Of a stretch of DNA of 64,000 nucleotides, positions 9,111 through 18,177 are shown piece after piece. This DNA comes from Sphingomonas rhizophila (GTDB lineage: Bacteria; Pseudomonadota; Alphaproteobacteria; Sphingomonadales; Sphingomonadaceae). The DNA lies in NCBI RefSeq assembly GCF_014396585.1, contig NZ_CP060717.1, forward strand, positions 1,798,001 through 1,862,000. Reading direction: 5' to 3'. The notes beneath the pieces were generated by a model. It did not search any database, was not told where the DNA came from, and saw only the letters and a list, made by a program, of their open reading frames with translations. The stretch's first letter is position 1. Each line of letters begins with the position of its first letter. The position numbers were made by a program, and so were the translations under genes.

Positions 9111-9995
9111 TCAGGCCCGCTTGCGCGCCGGCGCTGCCTTCTTCGCCGGGGTCTTTCGAGTGGCCGGCTTCTTGACGGTGGCGGCCTTCTTGGCGGGAGG
9201 CTTCTTGTCGTCGCCGAGGCTTTTCTTGAGTGCCGCCATCAGGTCGATGACGTTGCTGCCCTTCGACGGCAGGTCAGGCTCGTCGTCCTGGATGACGCGC
9301 TTGCCCTTTTTCTTTTGCTTTTCCGCAATCAGCTTCCTGAGCGCATCGATGTAGCGGTTCTTGAACTCGTCGGCGTCGAAATCGCTGGCCTTCTTGTCGA
9401 TCAGCGTCTGGGCAAGGTCGAGCAGGTCGGGATCGGGCTTGGTGTTGCCGATGTCGCGGAAATAAGACTGCGCCTTGTTGACCTCGTCGGAATAGCGCAG
9501 CGTCTCCAAGACCATGCCGCGCCCGCAAGGCTTCAGGCTGACGACATATTCCTGCCCCCGCATCGCGAGCTGGCCGATGCCGACCTTCTTCGTTTGGCGC
9601 AGCGCTTCTCGCAGCACGACGAACGCCTCTTCGGCGAGGTCGTCGGCCGGCACGACATAATAGGGCTTGTCGTAATAGATCGGGTCGATGTCGCCGAGGT
9701 CGACGAACTGGGTCAGTTCCAGCGTCTTGCGGCTTTCTAGCTTCACCTTCTCGATCTCTTCAGGCTCCAGCAGGACATATTCGCCCTTGCTGACTTCATA
9801 ACCCTTGAGAATCTCGTCGCGGTCGACCGGTCCGATGCCGGGCACCACTTTTTCGTAGCGGACGCGCTGTCCCGACGGCTCGTGGACCTGGTGGAAAGCG
9901 ATCGACTTGCCCGCCTTGGTCGCCGGATAGATTTCGACCGGAATGGCGACCAGCGCCAATCGTATCTGTCCCCGCCAGGATGGTCGCGCCGGCAT
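9111..9995 (-). CDS. ku: Non-homologous end-joining protein Ku
   Basis: Bacterial Ku is a homodimeric ring that binds DNA ends and recruits LigD. The 294-residue protein starts MPARPSWRGQIRLALVAIPVEIYPAT, the classic Ku start, and has the beta-barrel core segments FHQVHEPSGQRVRYEKVVPG and YVLLEPEEIEKVKLES. From about residue 265 the C-terminus is a Lys/Ala/Pro-rich basic tail, as in many Ku proteins, which is thought to help DNA binding. It is the first gene of a two-gene operon with ligD. The interval from 9996 to the tRNA at 10395 has frames that stay open, but no product I can recognise. Confidence 0.96.
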   Translation of the reverse strand: MPARPSWRGQIRLALVAIPVEIYPATKAGKSIAFHQVHEPSGQRVRYEKVVPGIGPVDRDEILKGYEVSKGEYVLLEPEEIEKVKLESRKTLELTQFVDLGDIDPIYYDKPYYVVPADDLAEEAFVVLREALRQTKKVGIGQLAMRGQEYVVSLKPCGRGMVLETLRYSDEVNKAQSYFRDIGNTKPDPDLLDLAQTLIDKKASDFDADEFKNRYIDALRKLIAEKQKKKGKRVIQDDEPDLPSKGSNVIDLMAALKKSLGDDKKPPAKKAATVKKPATRKTPAKKAAPARKRA

Positions 9996-10394
9996 CGTTC
10001 ACCTTCCCAAAGTCGTCACGTGTCCGATTCAATCGACGAGGGGATGACTCGTTCCGTTGGCCAATTCCGGCCACCCGGCGCAGAACTTTTTATGGCGGAG
10101 ACATCCAGTCGGCCCGGCGGCGTCGTCTGGCCATCGAACAGCGCACGGCTCCAGCAGAGGATCCTGATGAGGGCGTCGGGCTGGCCGAGGCCATCGCGAC
10201 TTTCGCCCTTCTGTCACGCGCCGGTACCGCCATGGCCGGGCCCAGTGATACGCTGCCCCTGACCAGCGCGCCGATGCTGGGTGTGTTGACACAATTCCCT
10301 TGGGTTCTGGCGACGGTCCGACCGGCGACGGCGCGCTAGCGCAGCGTTGACGAATCGTATCCCCCGGTGGCAAAGGCGGCGCCGCGCTTGCGCC
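9996..10394. other. Intergenic region without a recognisable gene
   Basis: About 400 bp lie between the ku start and tRNA-Gly. It presumably carries the ku-ligD promoter on the minus strand. A plus-strand frame ending at 10339 is open with a mildly protein-like end (GLAEAIATFALLSRAGTAMAGP), but it overlaps ku at its 5' side, has no good ribosome site and matches nothing I know. I leave it uncalled. Confidence 0.4.
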
Positions 10395-10468
10395 GCGGGT
10401 ATAGCACAATGGTAGTGCAGCAGCCTTCCAAGCTGAATACACGGGTTCGATTCCCGTTACCCGCTCCA
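10395..10468 (+). tRNA. tRNA-Gly (anticodon TCC)
   Basis: The 7-bp acceptor stem GCGGGTA/TACCCGC is perfect and followed by T and an encoded CCA. The D-arm reads AGCACAATGGTAGTGCA, the anticodon loop sits in CAGCCTTCCAAGCTG with TCC at its centre, and the T-arm is ACGGGTTCGATTCCCGT. Total 74 nt including CCA. Confidence 0.97.
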
Positions 10469-10588
10469 CGAAAGTCCATGCCGGGGCGTGGGTTTTCGTG
10501 GAGCGCGCCGGCCCGGCCGGGCGGCGACCGTCGCTGGCCGGTTGACAGCAACGCGACGCGCCTCCTAACAGCGCGCCGCACCACACCT

Positions 10589-10675
10589 GGACAGGTGGCC
10601 GAGTGGTTAAAGGCAGCAGACTGTAAATCTGCCCGGGTTTCCCGTACGCTGGTTCGAATCCAGCCCTGTCCACCA
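10589..10675 (+). tRNA. tRNA-Tyr (anticodon GTA)
   Basis: This is a class II tRNA of 87 nt including an encoded CCA. The acceptor stem is GGACAGG/CCTGTCC, the anticodon stem-loop CAGACTGTAAATCTG has GTA at its centre, a long variable arm follows (CCCGGGTTTCCCGTACG), and the T-arm is CTGGTTCGAATCCAG. It lies 120 bp after tRNA-Gly on the same strand, so both may come from one transcript. Confidence 0.97.
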
Positions 10676-10905
10676 TACTCCCGAGCGTCTCGGGCAGTGT
10701 CATGGCTGCCACCAACAACCTTGCGACAATCAAACGGGCACCGGTGATTACGCCCGTGTTTTGGAAGTGCTTGCGCCATAGGAAAGTTTGTGGCCCCTTG
10801 AACCCGTCAGCATTTGGGATTGGCGAAAATTGTCAGGTTGACGTAAGGGAATGTCTGAATCTCGTAACGGCTTGCTCGGTCGTTTGATGCCGAAAGGAGA
10901 TGCCG

Positions 10906-11486
10906 ATGCCCTCGGCCGCGACCCGATTTTCGCCCGTCATGGATAGGGCGGAAGACGCCGCCCAGCGTGTCGCGCGGTTGTCACCGGGGCAGCGCGAATG
11001 CCTGGCCCTCGTGAACCAGCATCTGTCGTCGAAAGAGATTGCCGCACAGCTCGGCATCTCTCCGCACACCGTCGACCAACGTATCCGGCAAGCCCTGCAA
11101 GTCCTTCACGTCGAGCGCCGTGCAGAGGCTGCGCGCCTCCTCGCCGCGCACGACGGTGTGTCCGAGCCATATCAACGATTGATACATCAACCGCCGTACA
11201 TCGACCCGGCGGCCGACAGCCCGCAAATCGATGGGGCGGTTGGTCATCAGATTCGGCACGCTGACCGCACAGGGGGAACGAACCCGGCCTAGTCATTACC
11301 GAGCAGACGACGCCGGTCATTCGTTCCTCCCTGTCTTTGCCGTTCACAACGAGGAGCCAGCCCCGGAACGAATTGAGCGTCGGACAACGGCTGCTCTGGA
11401 TCGTGATCATCTCCATGGGAGCAACCTTTTCCGCCGGCATGTACCTGGCCGGACTGGAAAGCCTCTCCCGGATGCTCAACTCCTAG
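10906..11486 (+). CDS. LuxR-type HTH regulator with C-terminal membrane anchor (one-base frameshift in this sequence)
   Basis: Residues about 22-85 form a LuxR/GerE-type HTH: LSPGQRECLALVNQHLSSKEIAAQLGISPHTVDQRI. The first frame stops at 11292. Adding one G to the GGGGG run at 11272-11276 joins it to a frame that ends at 11486 with RNELSVGQRLLWIVIISMG followed by one hydrophobic helix, LAGLESLSRMLNS. From memory, sphingomonad proteins of this type have exactly this HTH plus C-terminal single-helix layout, so I read this as one gene of 193 residues. The ATG at 10906 has AGGAG six bases upstream; the ATG at 10900 is too close to that site. If the frameshift is real, the product is a soluble 128-residue HTH protein. 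Target genes are unknown. Confidence 0.65.
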
Positions 11487-11558
11487 CCGGGACCTCGATT
11501 ACTTTCCGCGAATGGCCAATGAACTGGGGGATGCGATTCCCCGGGGAAGGGATGATTC

Positions 11559-11903
11559 ATGCGTAAACATCAGATCGAATCCGCTGCGTTCGACATCGCC
11601 ACCCAAGTCCGCGCCGTCGAAGACATGATCGATGCCGCACTGGTCGAGATGGCCGAGCTGCAGGGTCGCATGGTCCGCGCCCGTGCCGTGATGGGCGTTG
11701 GTCCCGCCACCGGCCAGGCCGCCTTTGCCAAGCTCGCCGATACGCTGCAGGCGCTGATCGTCGCGCGGGGCGGCATGGCCGATTGCCATGGCGAGCTCGC
11801 CGCCGCGAAACAGTCCGTTCCGGGGCTCCGGACGACCAGCTACGGCGACACCGACGATTGCCCGCCGCCGAAGGGAATCGCCGACCTTCGCGTCGTCGCC
11901 TGA
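11559..11903 (+). CDS. Conserved hypothetical helical protein
   Basis: I do not recognise this 114-residue protein. Residues 1-85 are strongly helical and alanine-rich, with heptad-like spacing (AFDIATQVRAVEDMIDAALVEMAELQGRMVRARAVMG), which suggests a small coiled-coil dimer. The end contains DDCPPPKGIADLRVV. There is no signal peptide or membrane segment. AAGGGATGATTC precedes the ATG at 11559. It lies 72 bp after the HTH regulator and 36 bp before a membrane protein gene on the same strand, so the three may form an operon. Confidence 0.7.
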   Translation: MRKHQIESAAFDIATQVRAVEDMIDAALVEMAELQGRMVRARAVMGVGPATGQAAFAKLADTLQALIVARGGMADCHGELAAAKQSVPGLRTTSYGDTDDCPPPKGIADLRVVA

Positions 11904-11939
11904 TTTCGGACTTTTACGAGGGGGCGAGGCCGCAGCACG

Positions 11940-12377
11940 ATGAGCACCAAATATCTCTACTGGACGATGTTGGTCCTGTGCTGCGGCTATGCCTTGTGGA
12001 GGGGCCGCCACGACGAGCGCGTGGTCGCCGCGACCGCGATCTGCGCCTCGCTGGCGACAACGGTCTTCATTCGCCTGACCAGCGGCAATTTCGCGACATT
12101 CGAAGCCGGCATCCTGCTGATCGACGTCGCCGTCATGGCGGCGTTCCTTTACGTCGCGCTTACCTCCAGCCGCTTCTGGCCGCTCTATGTCGCGGGCCTG
12201 CAGTTGACGACCCTGCTCGCCCACATCTTCCGGCTCATTTCCAGCGACCTGGTGCCGATGGCCTATGCGGCCGCCGAGCGGTTCTGGAGCTATCCCATCA
12301 TGATCATCCTGGTGATCGGCGCCTATCGCCATCACCGGCGAATGCAGCTCGATCCGGGCGGGGCAGTCTCGGCCTAG
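11940..12377 (+). CDS. Small four-helix membrane protein of unknown function
   Basis: The 145-residue product has about four hydrophobic segments: residues 6-20, 28-46, 55-77 and 80-100, with another near 118-130, and ends in a basic tail (YRHHRRMQLDPGG). No catalytic motif is visible. The spacing to its neighbours (36 bp upstream, 40 bp downstream to phoR) and shared direction suggest co-transcription, but I cannot assign a role in phosphate sensing. Confidence 0.7.
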   Translation: MSTKYLYWTMLVLCCGYALWRGRHDERVVAATAICASLATTVFIRLTSGNFATFEAGILLIDVAVMAAFLYVALTSSRFWPLYVAGLQLTTLLAHIFRLISSDLVPMAYAAAERFWSYPIMIILVIGAYRHHRRMQLDPGGAVSA

Positions 12378-12417
12378 CCACTTCCAGTAGAGGCGTTGAC
12401 GCGCTAGCACGCAGGCC

Positions 12418-13431
12418 GTGTCGCTATCGCCCCTTGCCGCTGCGCTCATCGATGCGAACGACCAGCCGACGCTGCTGATCGAACGGGGGCGGGTGCTGGC
12501 CGCCAACGCCAGTGCCAAGGCCCTGCTGGGCGCTTCGATCGAAGGCCGCGACGTTCGTCTCGCCATCCGCCATCCCGAGGCGCTCGAAATGATCCTCGAC
12601 CCCAAGCGCCGCGAGGGCGACTTGGAACTGACCGGGATCGGCGGTCCCGACCAGAGCTGGCGCGTGACCGTCCAGCCGGTGCGCGACCATCGCACTCTCT
12701 CGCTGGTGCGCCTGTCGAACCAATCCGACCTGCGCGCGGCCGAGAAGATGCGCGTCGATTTCGTCGCCAATGCCAGCCATGAGCTGCGAACACCGCTGGC
12801 GACGATCAGCGGCTATGCCGAGACACTGGCTGACGACCAACCGCTCGACGATACAACGCGCCGCCGGTTCGGCGAAACCATCCACGGTGAAGCGGCCCGG
12901 ATGCTCCGCCTGATCGAACAGCTCATGGGCCTGTCGCGGATCGAAGCCGATCGATTCCGTCCCCCAGCCGAATCGGTCGACCTCGCCAGCGTGGTGCGGA
13001 TGGTGATTGAGGAGTGCGGTGAATTCGTGCGCCGCCGCCGTGCCGACATCCGCCTGGTTGCGCCCGATGATCTGCCGCGGGTGCGGGGCGACACCGCCCA
13101 ACTGCAGCAGGTCGTCAGCAATCTTCTAACCAACGCCCTTCGCTATGGCTGCACCGCGGACGGCTGCCCGATCGACATCACCCTCGCCGCGCACGGCGGC
13201 GAAGTTTCGATCACGATTCGCGATCGTGGCGAAGGCATCGCCGCCGAGCACCTCCCGCGCCTCACCGAGCGATTTTACCGGGTCGATCCGGCGCGGACGC
13301 GCGACCAGGGCGGCACGGGACTTGGCCTCGCCATCGTCAAGCACATCGTCGAGCGCCATCGCGGGCGGTTGGACATCCGTTCGGCGCCGGGCCGCGGGAC
13401 GGAAGCGGTCGTCACCTTGCCGGCCGCCTGA
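12418..13431 (+). CDS. phoR: Phosphate-regulon sensor histidine kinase PhoR, without membrane segments
   Basis: The 337-residue kinase begins with a PAS-like domain (about 1-100: DANDQPTLLIERGRVLAANASAKALLG). It then has a HisKA domain with the phospho-histidine in [23 protein letters not shown] (about residue 121) and a HATPase with the N box NLLTNALRYG, the G1 box IRDRGEGI and GGTGLGLAIVKHI. This is the PhoR/PhoB-type kinase pattern. The start is a GTG at 12418. No transmembrane helix is encoded between PAS and start, and the upstream DNA is occupied by another gene, so this PhoR is predicted to be soluble. It precedes the Pho box and pstSCAB-phoU-phoB. Perception probably goes through PstSCAB and PhoU. 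Confidence 0.85.
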   Translation: MSLSPLAAALIDANDQPTLLIERGRVLAANASAKALLGASIEGRDVRLAIRHPEALEMILDPKRREGDLELTGIGGPDQSWRVTVQPVRDHRTLSLVRLSNQSDLRAAEKMRVDFVANASHELRTPLATISGYAETLADDQPLDDTTRRRFGETIHGEAARMLRLIEQLMGLSRIEADRFRPPAESVDLASVVRMVIEECGEFVRRRRADIRLVAPDDLPRVRGDTAQLQQVVSNLLTNALRYGCTADGCPIDITLAAHGGEVSITIRDRGEGIAAEHLPRLTERFYRVDPARTRDQGGTGLGLAIVKHIVERHRGRLDIRSAPGRGTEAVVTLPAA

Positions 13432-13437
13432 CGTCCC

Positions 13438-13466
13438 TTGTCATCAAACTGTCATGTTAGCGTCAC
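13438..13466 (+). promoter_or_regulatory. Pho box: three direct 7-bp repeats upstream of pstS
   Basis: TTGTCAT (13438-13444), CTGTCAT (13449-13455) and GCGTCAC (13460-13466) are spaced by 4 bp each (11-bp period). This matches the established PhoB binding consensus CTGTCAT-N4-CTGTCAT. It sits between the phoR stop (13431) and the pstS start (13537), as expected for PhoB-activated transcription of pstSCAB-phoU-phoB under phosphate limitation. Confidence 0.88.
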
Positions 13467-13536
13467 AGAATTCCATCGAGTCATCGCCAAAGGGGCCGCT
13501 GAGCGGCCGACGGCCGTGCCATGGGAGGCCTTGACA

Positions 13537-14574
13537 ATGAAGAAGTTGATGGTTGCGCTGCCGCTGGTAGCGCTTGTCGCCGCATGCGGTTCGGGCGGTA
13601 GCGGCGGGTCGGCCGCCGGCAGCCAGATCAAGGTCGTCGGATCGTCGACCGTCTATCCATTCACGACCGCGGTCGCCGAGGAATTCCAGCGCGCCAATCC
13701 CGGCAACAGCGTCATCGTCGAGTCGACTGGCACCGGGTCGGGCATCAAGCTGTTCTGTGCCGGCGTGGGCGACAAGTTCCCCGACATCGTCAATGCGTCG
13801 CGCCAGTTGAAGGCCAGCGAGTACGCGGACTGCGCCAAGAACGGCGCCAAGAACGTCATCGAACTCGCGATCGGTATCGACGGCCTGACGCTGATCGAGG
13901 GTAAGGACGGGCCGGGCCTCAACCTCACCGTCACCGACATCTACAAGGCGCTGGCCGCCAATCCGTTCGGCAAGCCGAACACCGCCCAGACCTGGAAGGA
14001 CGTCAACCCGGCGCTTCCGGCGATGAAGATCCGTGTCCTCGGCCCGCCGCCGACGTCGGGCACCCGCGACAGCCTGGCCGACCTCATCCTCACCAAGGGC
14101 TGCGAAAGCGATCCCGCGATGAAGGAACTGAAGAAGACCGACGAGTCCAAGCAGAAGGACATCTGCACCAAGGTTCGCGAGGATGGCGTTTTCGTCGAGG
14201 CCGGCGAGAACGACAATCTGCTGGTGCAAAAGGTTGCGGCCGACCCGGGCACGCTGGGCGTCCTCGGCTTCAGCTTCCTCGAGGAAAATGCGGACAAGGT
14301 TAAGGCCGTTCAGCTCGCCGGCGTAACCCCGACGGTCGAGACCATCGCGAACCTCAGCTATCCGGGCAGCCGCAAGCTCTACCTCTACGTCAAGGGCGAG
14401 CACATGGCCGCCAAGCCGAAGATCAAGGACTTCATCGCGGCCTACGCCAAGCAGTGGGGTGCCGGCGGTGCGCTTCAGAAGCGCGGGCTGGTGCCGTTCG
14501 GCGGCGCGGATGCCGAGGCTGCGGCCGCCCAGGCGACGGCGCTCACGCCGATCGACCCGGCGAGCCTGAAGTAA
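13537..14574 (+). CDS. pstS: Phosphate ABC transporter substrate-binding lipoprotein PstS
   Basis: PstS binds phosphate in the periplasm and hands it to PstCA. The start at 13537 (GGAGG 9 bp upstream) gives MKKLMVALPLVALVAACGSG, a lipoprotein signal with the lipidated cysteine at residue 17. Phosphate-binding segments are VVGSSTVYPFT, ESTGTGSGIKLFC and PPTSGTRDS. The protein has 345 residues. The frame is open upstream to 13438 across the Pho box, which is not coding. It is the first gene of the pst operon. Confidence 0.95.
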   Translation: MKKLMVALPLVALVAACGSGGSGGSAAGSQIKVVGSSTVYPFTTAVAEEFQRANPGNSVIVESTGTGSGIKLFCAGVGDKFPDIVNASRQLKASEYADCAKNGAKNVIELAIGIDGLTLIEGKDGPGLNLTVTDIYKALAANPFGKPNTAQTWKDVNPALPAMKIRVLGPPPTSGTRDSLADLILTKGCESDPAMKELKKTDESKQKDICTKVREDGVFVEAGENDNLLVQKVAADPGTLGVLGFSFLEENADKVKAVQLAGVTPTVETIANLSYPGSRKLYLYVKGEHMAAKPKIKDFIAAYAKQWGAGGALQKRGLVPFGGADAEAAAAQATALTPIDPASLK

Positions 14575-14597
14575 GCGCGGGATAGGCGGCGAGCGCC

Positions 14598-15980
14598 ATG
14601 AACCTGATGATCGCGCTCGTCGCCGTCCTCGTGATCGCCGCCGCGGCCGGGCTGTTTGCCCGGCGGCGTGCGGCCAGCCTCCGCACCAGCAGCGGCCGGC
14701 TCAATAGCCTGCCGAATTATCATGCTCTCTACATCGCGCTGTGGGCGGCGCTGCCGGCGCTCGCCTTTCTCGCCATCTGGACCCCGGTCCAAAACGGTCT
14801 TGTCGACCAGGCCGTGCTGGCATCGCCGCAGGGCCAGGCGCTGCCGGCATTCGAGATGCAGCGCGACACCATCCTGACCGAAGCGCGCGAGATCGCGGCG
14901 GGTACGCGCGAGGCGGGCTTCAACCCCGAATCCACGGGACTCGCCCCGCTCTACAAGGCCGCGTCGGCGCGCTACGCGACGATCGGCAGCGTGGTCGCCA
15001 TCGTCATCGCCCTGGCGCTGGCTGCCCTGGCGATGGGCCGAATAAAGATCGACTTCCGCGCCCGCACCGGCGTCGAGCGCTGGGTGATGGGCCTGCTCGT
15101 CGCGGCATCGCTGATCGCGATTCTCACGACCCTGGGCATCGTCCTGTCCCTGCTGTTCGAATCGTTGCGGTTCTTCAACCTGGTGTCGCCGACCGAATTC
15201 CTGTTCGGCACGACATGGAGCCCGCAGACCGCGCTCCGCGCCGACCAGGCCGGTTCGTCGGGCGCGTTCGGATCGATTCCGCTGTTCTGGGGCACCGCCT
15301 TCATCGGCGCGATCATCGCCATGATCGTGGCCATCCCGCTGGGCCTGATGAGCGCCATCTACCTGACGCAATATGCGCCGGCGAAAGCGCGGGCCTGGCT
15401 GAAGCCGATCCTCGAAATCCTCGCCGGCGTCCCTACCGTCGTCTACGGCTATTTCGCCGCCCTGACCGTGGCGCCGATGATCCGCGATCTTGGCCTGTCG
15501 CTGGGCATCAGCTCTGCCTCCAGCGAAAGCGCCCTCGCCGCCGGCCTGGTCATGGGCATCATGATCATCCCGTTTGTCAGCTCCATGGCTGACGACAGCA
15601 TCGCCGCCGTCCCGCAGGCGATGCGCGACGGCAGCCTGGCGCTGGGCGCGACCAAGTCGGAAACCATCAAGAAGGTCGTGCTTCCCGCCGCCCTTCCCGG
15701 CGTCGTCGGCGGCGTCCTGCTCGCCGTCAGCCGCGCCATCGGCGAGACGATGATCGTCGTCATGGCCGCAGGGCTTGCCGCCAACATGACCGCCAACCCG
15801 TTCGAAAGCGTGACGACGGTCACGACCCAGATCGTCCAGCTGCTGACAGGCGACCAGGAATTCGACAGCGCCAAGACGCTGGCCGCCTTCGCGCTCGGCC
15901 TCGCGCTCTTCCTGATCACGCTGGTCCTCAACCTCATCGCGCTCGTCGTGGTGCGCCGATATCGGGAAGCATATGAATAG
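14598..15980 (+). CDS. pstC: Phosphate ABC transporter permease PstC
   Basis: This 460-residue inner-membrane permease forms the phosphate channel with PstA. It has the long N-terminal extension seen in alphaproteobacterial PstC (helices at about 5-20, 45-60 and 130-147) before the six-helix transporter domain. The EAA coupling loop is visible as MRDGSLALGATKSETIKKVVLPAALPGVVGG, which contacts PstB. The pstS-pstC gap is 23 bp and pstC overlaps pstA by 8 bp. Confidence 0.95.
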   Translation: MNLMIALVAVLVIAAAAGLFARRRAASLRTSSGRLNSLPNYHALYIALWAALPALAFLAIWTPVQNGLVDQAVLASPQGQALPAFEMQRDTILTEAREIAAGTREAGFNPESTGLAPLYKAASARYATIGSVVAIVIALALAALAMGRIKIDFRARTGVERWVMGLLVAASLIAILTTLGIVLSLLFESLRFFNLVSPTEFLFGTTWSPQTALRADQAGSSGAFGSIPLFWGTAFIGAIIAMIVAIPLGLMSAIYLTQYAPAKARAWLKPILEILAGVPTVVYGYFAALTVAPMIRDLGLSLGISSASSESALAAGLVMGIMIIPFVSSMADDSIAAVPQAMRDGSLALGATKSETIKKVVLPAALPGVVGGVLLAVSRAIGETMIVVMAAGLAANMTANPFESVTTVTTQIVQLLTGDQEFDSAKTLAAFALGLALFLITLVLNLIALVVVRRYREAYE

Positions 15981-17217
15981 CGCCGCCATTCCCAGCCGTT
16001 GGACCGACGGGTCGATGAATGCCCGCATCCGCAAGCGCTATGCCGCGGAACGGCGTTTCCGGCTGCTCGGCTTCCTCGCGGTGGCGATCTCTGTCGCCTT
16101 CCTCGCCTTCTTGCTGATCACCATGGGCACCAGGGGCTTTGGCGGATTCACGCGCACCGAAGCGAAGCTGGCGATCGACTTTCCGCGTTCCGACCTCCTC
16201 ATCGATCCGGCTGCGCTGACCGGCCCCGATGCCGAGGCGACGGTTGCGGGGTCCGACCTCGAAGGCACCCTGAACCAGGCCGCCGTCCAGCAGTTCGGCA
16301 AGGGGGGCGAGGAATTGTTCGGTGGCGGCAGCGTCCGCGAGCTCGGCAAGGCCATCCTTGCCGATCCAAGCATCCTGCAAAAGCGAGTGGATCTGTGGCT
16401 GCCGGTGTCGTCGAGGGCCGACGTCGCCGCCAAGGGGGATGGCCAGCCGGAGTTCGAAAGGCTCGTTGCGAAGGCCGACACCCGACGGGCGTTCAACAGC
16501 ACCTTCCTGACGGCGTCGGACGCGACGGACCCGAGCGCGGCCGGGGTCCTCGGCGCCCTGAAAGGGACCTTCCTCACCATCCTGGTGACGATGGCCCTGG
16601 CGTTCCCGATCGGCGTGCTGGCCGCGCTCTACCTGGAAGAATTCGCGCCGCGGAACCGCTGGACCGACCTGATCGAGGTCAGCATCAACAATCTCGCTGC
16701 GGTGCCGTCAATCATCTTCGGCCTGCTCGGCCTGGCCGTGTTCCTCAACTTCATGCACCTGCCGCGATCGGCGCCGCTGGTCGGCGGCCTGACGCTGGCG
16801 CTGATGACCATGCCGGTGATCGTCATTGCCGGCAGGAACGCGATCAAGTCGGTCCCGCCCTCGATTCGCGACGCGGCTCTGGGCGTCGGCGCATCGAAGA
16901 TGCAGGTAGTATTCCACCACGTGCTGCCGCTGGCGCTTCCTGGCATCCTGACCGGCACCATCATCGGCATGGCCCGTGCCCTGGGCGAGACCGCGCCGCT
17001 GCTGATGATCGGCATGCGCGCCTTCATCGCCTCGCCGCCGCAGGGCATCACCGACCCGTCGTCGGTCCTTCCGGTCCAGATTTTCCTCTGGTCGGACGAA
17101 GTCGACCGCGCCTTCATCGAGAAGACGAGCGCCGCGATCATCGTGCTGCTTCTGTTCATGCTGCTGATGAACGGGCTCGCCATCTATCTCCGTAACCGCT
17201 TCGAGCGCCGCTGGTAG
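15973..17217 (+). CDS. pstA: Phosphate ABC transporter permease PstA
   Basis: This is the second permease of the Pst transporter, 414 residues. After a cytoplasmic N-terminus and one helix (about 35-55) there is a long periplasmic region (about 60-185), then five further helices. The coupling loop is [31 protein letters not shown]. The ATG at 15973 lies inside the 3' end of pstC (8-bp overlap), and pstB starts 5 bp after its stop. Confidence 0.94.
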   Translation: MNSAAIPSRWTDGSMNARIRKRYAAERRFRLLGFLAVAISVAFLAFLLITMGTRGFGGFTRTEAKLAIDFPRSDLLIDPAALTGPDAEATVAGSDLEGTLNQAAVQQFGKGGEELFGGGSVRELGKAILADPSILQKRVDLWLPVSSRADVAAKGDGQPEFERLVAKADTRRAFNSTFLTASDATDPSAAGVLGALKGTFLTILVTMALAFPIGVLAALYLEEFAPRNRWTDLIEVSINNLAAVPSIIFGLLGLAVFLNFMHLPRSAPLVGGLTLALMTMPVIVIAGRNAIKSVPPSIRDAALGVGASKMQVVFHHVLPLALPGILTGTIIGMARALGETAPLLMIGMRAFIASPPQGITDPSSVLPVQIFLWSDEVDRAFIEKTSAAIIVLLLFMLLMNGLAIYLRNRFERRW

Positions 17218-17222
17218 GCATC

Positions 17223-18163
17223 ATGACCATGACCAAGAACAAAGAAACGATCGTCCCCAACCCGGTGCCATCAACGGCAATCGCCGCCGACGCCGGCGCC
17301 GAGCGGACGGAGACCGACGCGGCTGCCCTGTCGCCCGATCCGGTCGCGGACGTGACTCCGCGGGTATCGAACGAGGCGATCGACAGCCTCGCCCTCGACG
17401 CGGGAAAGACCGCGAAGATGCAGGCGCGCGGCGTCCGTGTCTTCTACGGCGAAAAGGAAGCCATCAAGGGCGTCGACATCGACATCCACGAGGACAAGGT
17501 CACCGCCTTCATCGGGCCGTCGGGTTGCGGCAAGTCGACCTTCCTGCGCTGCCTCAACCGCATGAACGACACGATCCCCTCGGCGCGGGTCACCGGCGAC
17601 ATCTTCCTCGACGGGCAGGATATCAATGACGCGTCGATGGACGTGGTGCAGCTTCGCGCCCGCGTCGGAATGGTGTTCCAGAAGCCCAACCCCTTCCCCA
17701 AGTCGATCTACGAGAACGTCGCCTACGGCCCCGCATCCACGGTCTCGCCGACGGCAAGACGGAGCTCGACGCGATCGTCGAAAAGTCGCTGAAGCGCGCC
17801 GGCCTGTGGGAAGAGGTCAAGGACCGGCTGCAGGAAAGCGGCACCGCCTTGTCGGGCGGCCAGCAGCAGCGCCTGTGCATCGCCCGCGCCATCGCCGTCG
17901 ATCCGGAAGTCATCCTGATGGACGAGCCCTGCTCGGCCCTCGACCCGATCGCAACTGCCAAGATCGAGGAACTGATCCACGACCTGCGCGGGCGCTATGC
18001 GATCGCCATCGTCACCCATAACATGCAGCAGGCCGCGCGCGTGTCGCAGCGCACCGCCTTCTTCCACCTCGGCGAGATGGTCGAATACGGCAAAACCAGC
18101 GAGATCTTCACCAACCCGCGCGAGCAGCGGACCCAGGATTATATCACCGGCCGCTACGGCTGA
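17223..18163 (+). CDS. pstB: Phosphate ABC transporter ATPase PstB (one-base frameshift in this sequence)
   Basis: PstB powers phosphate import. Walker [10 protein letters not shown] (about residue 98), the Q-loop [20 protein letters not shown], the signature LSGGQQQRL, Walker B VILMDEP and the H-loop VTHN are all present, but in two frames. The first frame runs from 17223 and leaves homology after YENVAYGP at the CCCC run 17729-17732; restoring one C gives [17 protein letters not shown] and continues to 18163 (313 residues). A one-base loss in the middle of an otherwise intact operon looks like a base-call error. The N-terminus has about 65 extra residues before the ATPase domain ([18 protein letters not shown]...), rich in Ala, Thr and Asp. 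An internal ATG ([15 protein letters not shown]) would give the usual length. Confidence 0.92.
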
Positions 18164-18177
18164 TCGGAGCACAGGAC

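Noticed and set aside
9980-10339. Plus-strand frame upstream of tRNA-Gly as a gene
   Set aside because: Starts inside ku on the other strand, lacks a good ribosome site and matches no family.
10029-10733. Minus-strand frames across the two tRNA genes
   Set aside because: They run through tRNA-Gly and tRNA-Tyr and contain translated tRNA sequence.
14475-16034. Long minus-strand open frame opposite pstC/pstA
   Set aside because: High-GC shadow of genuine permease genes; composition is Arg/Asp/Gly-biased with no domain.
17723-17760. Programmed ribosomal frameshift in pstB
   Set aside because: No slippery heptamer with a downstream structure is seen, and the same one-base loss occurs in many unrelated genes of the window.
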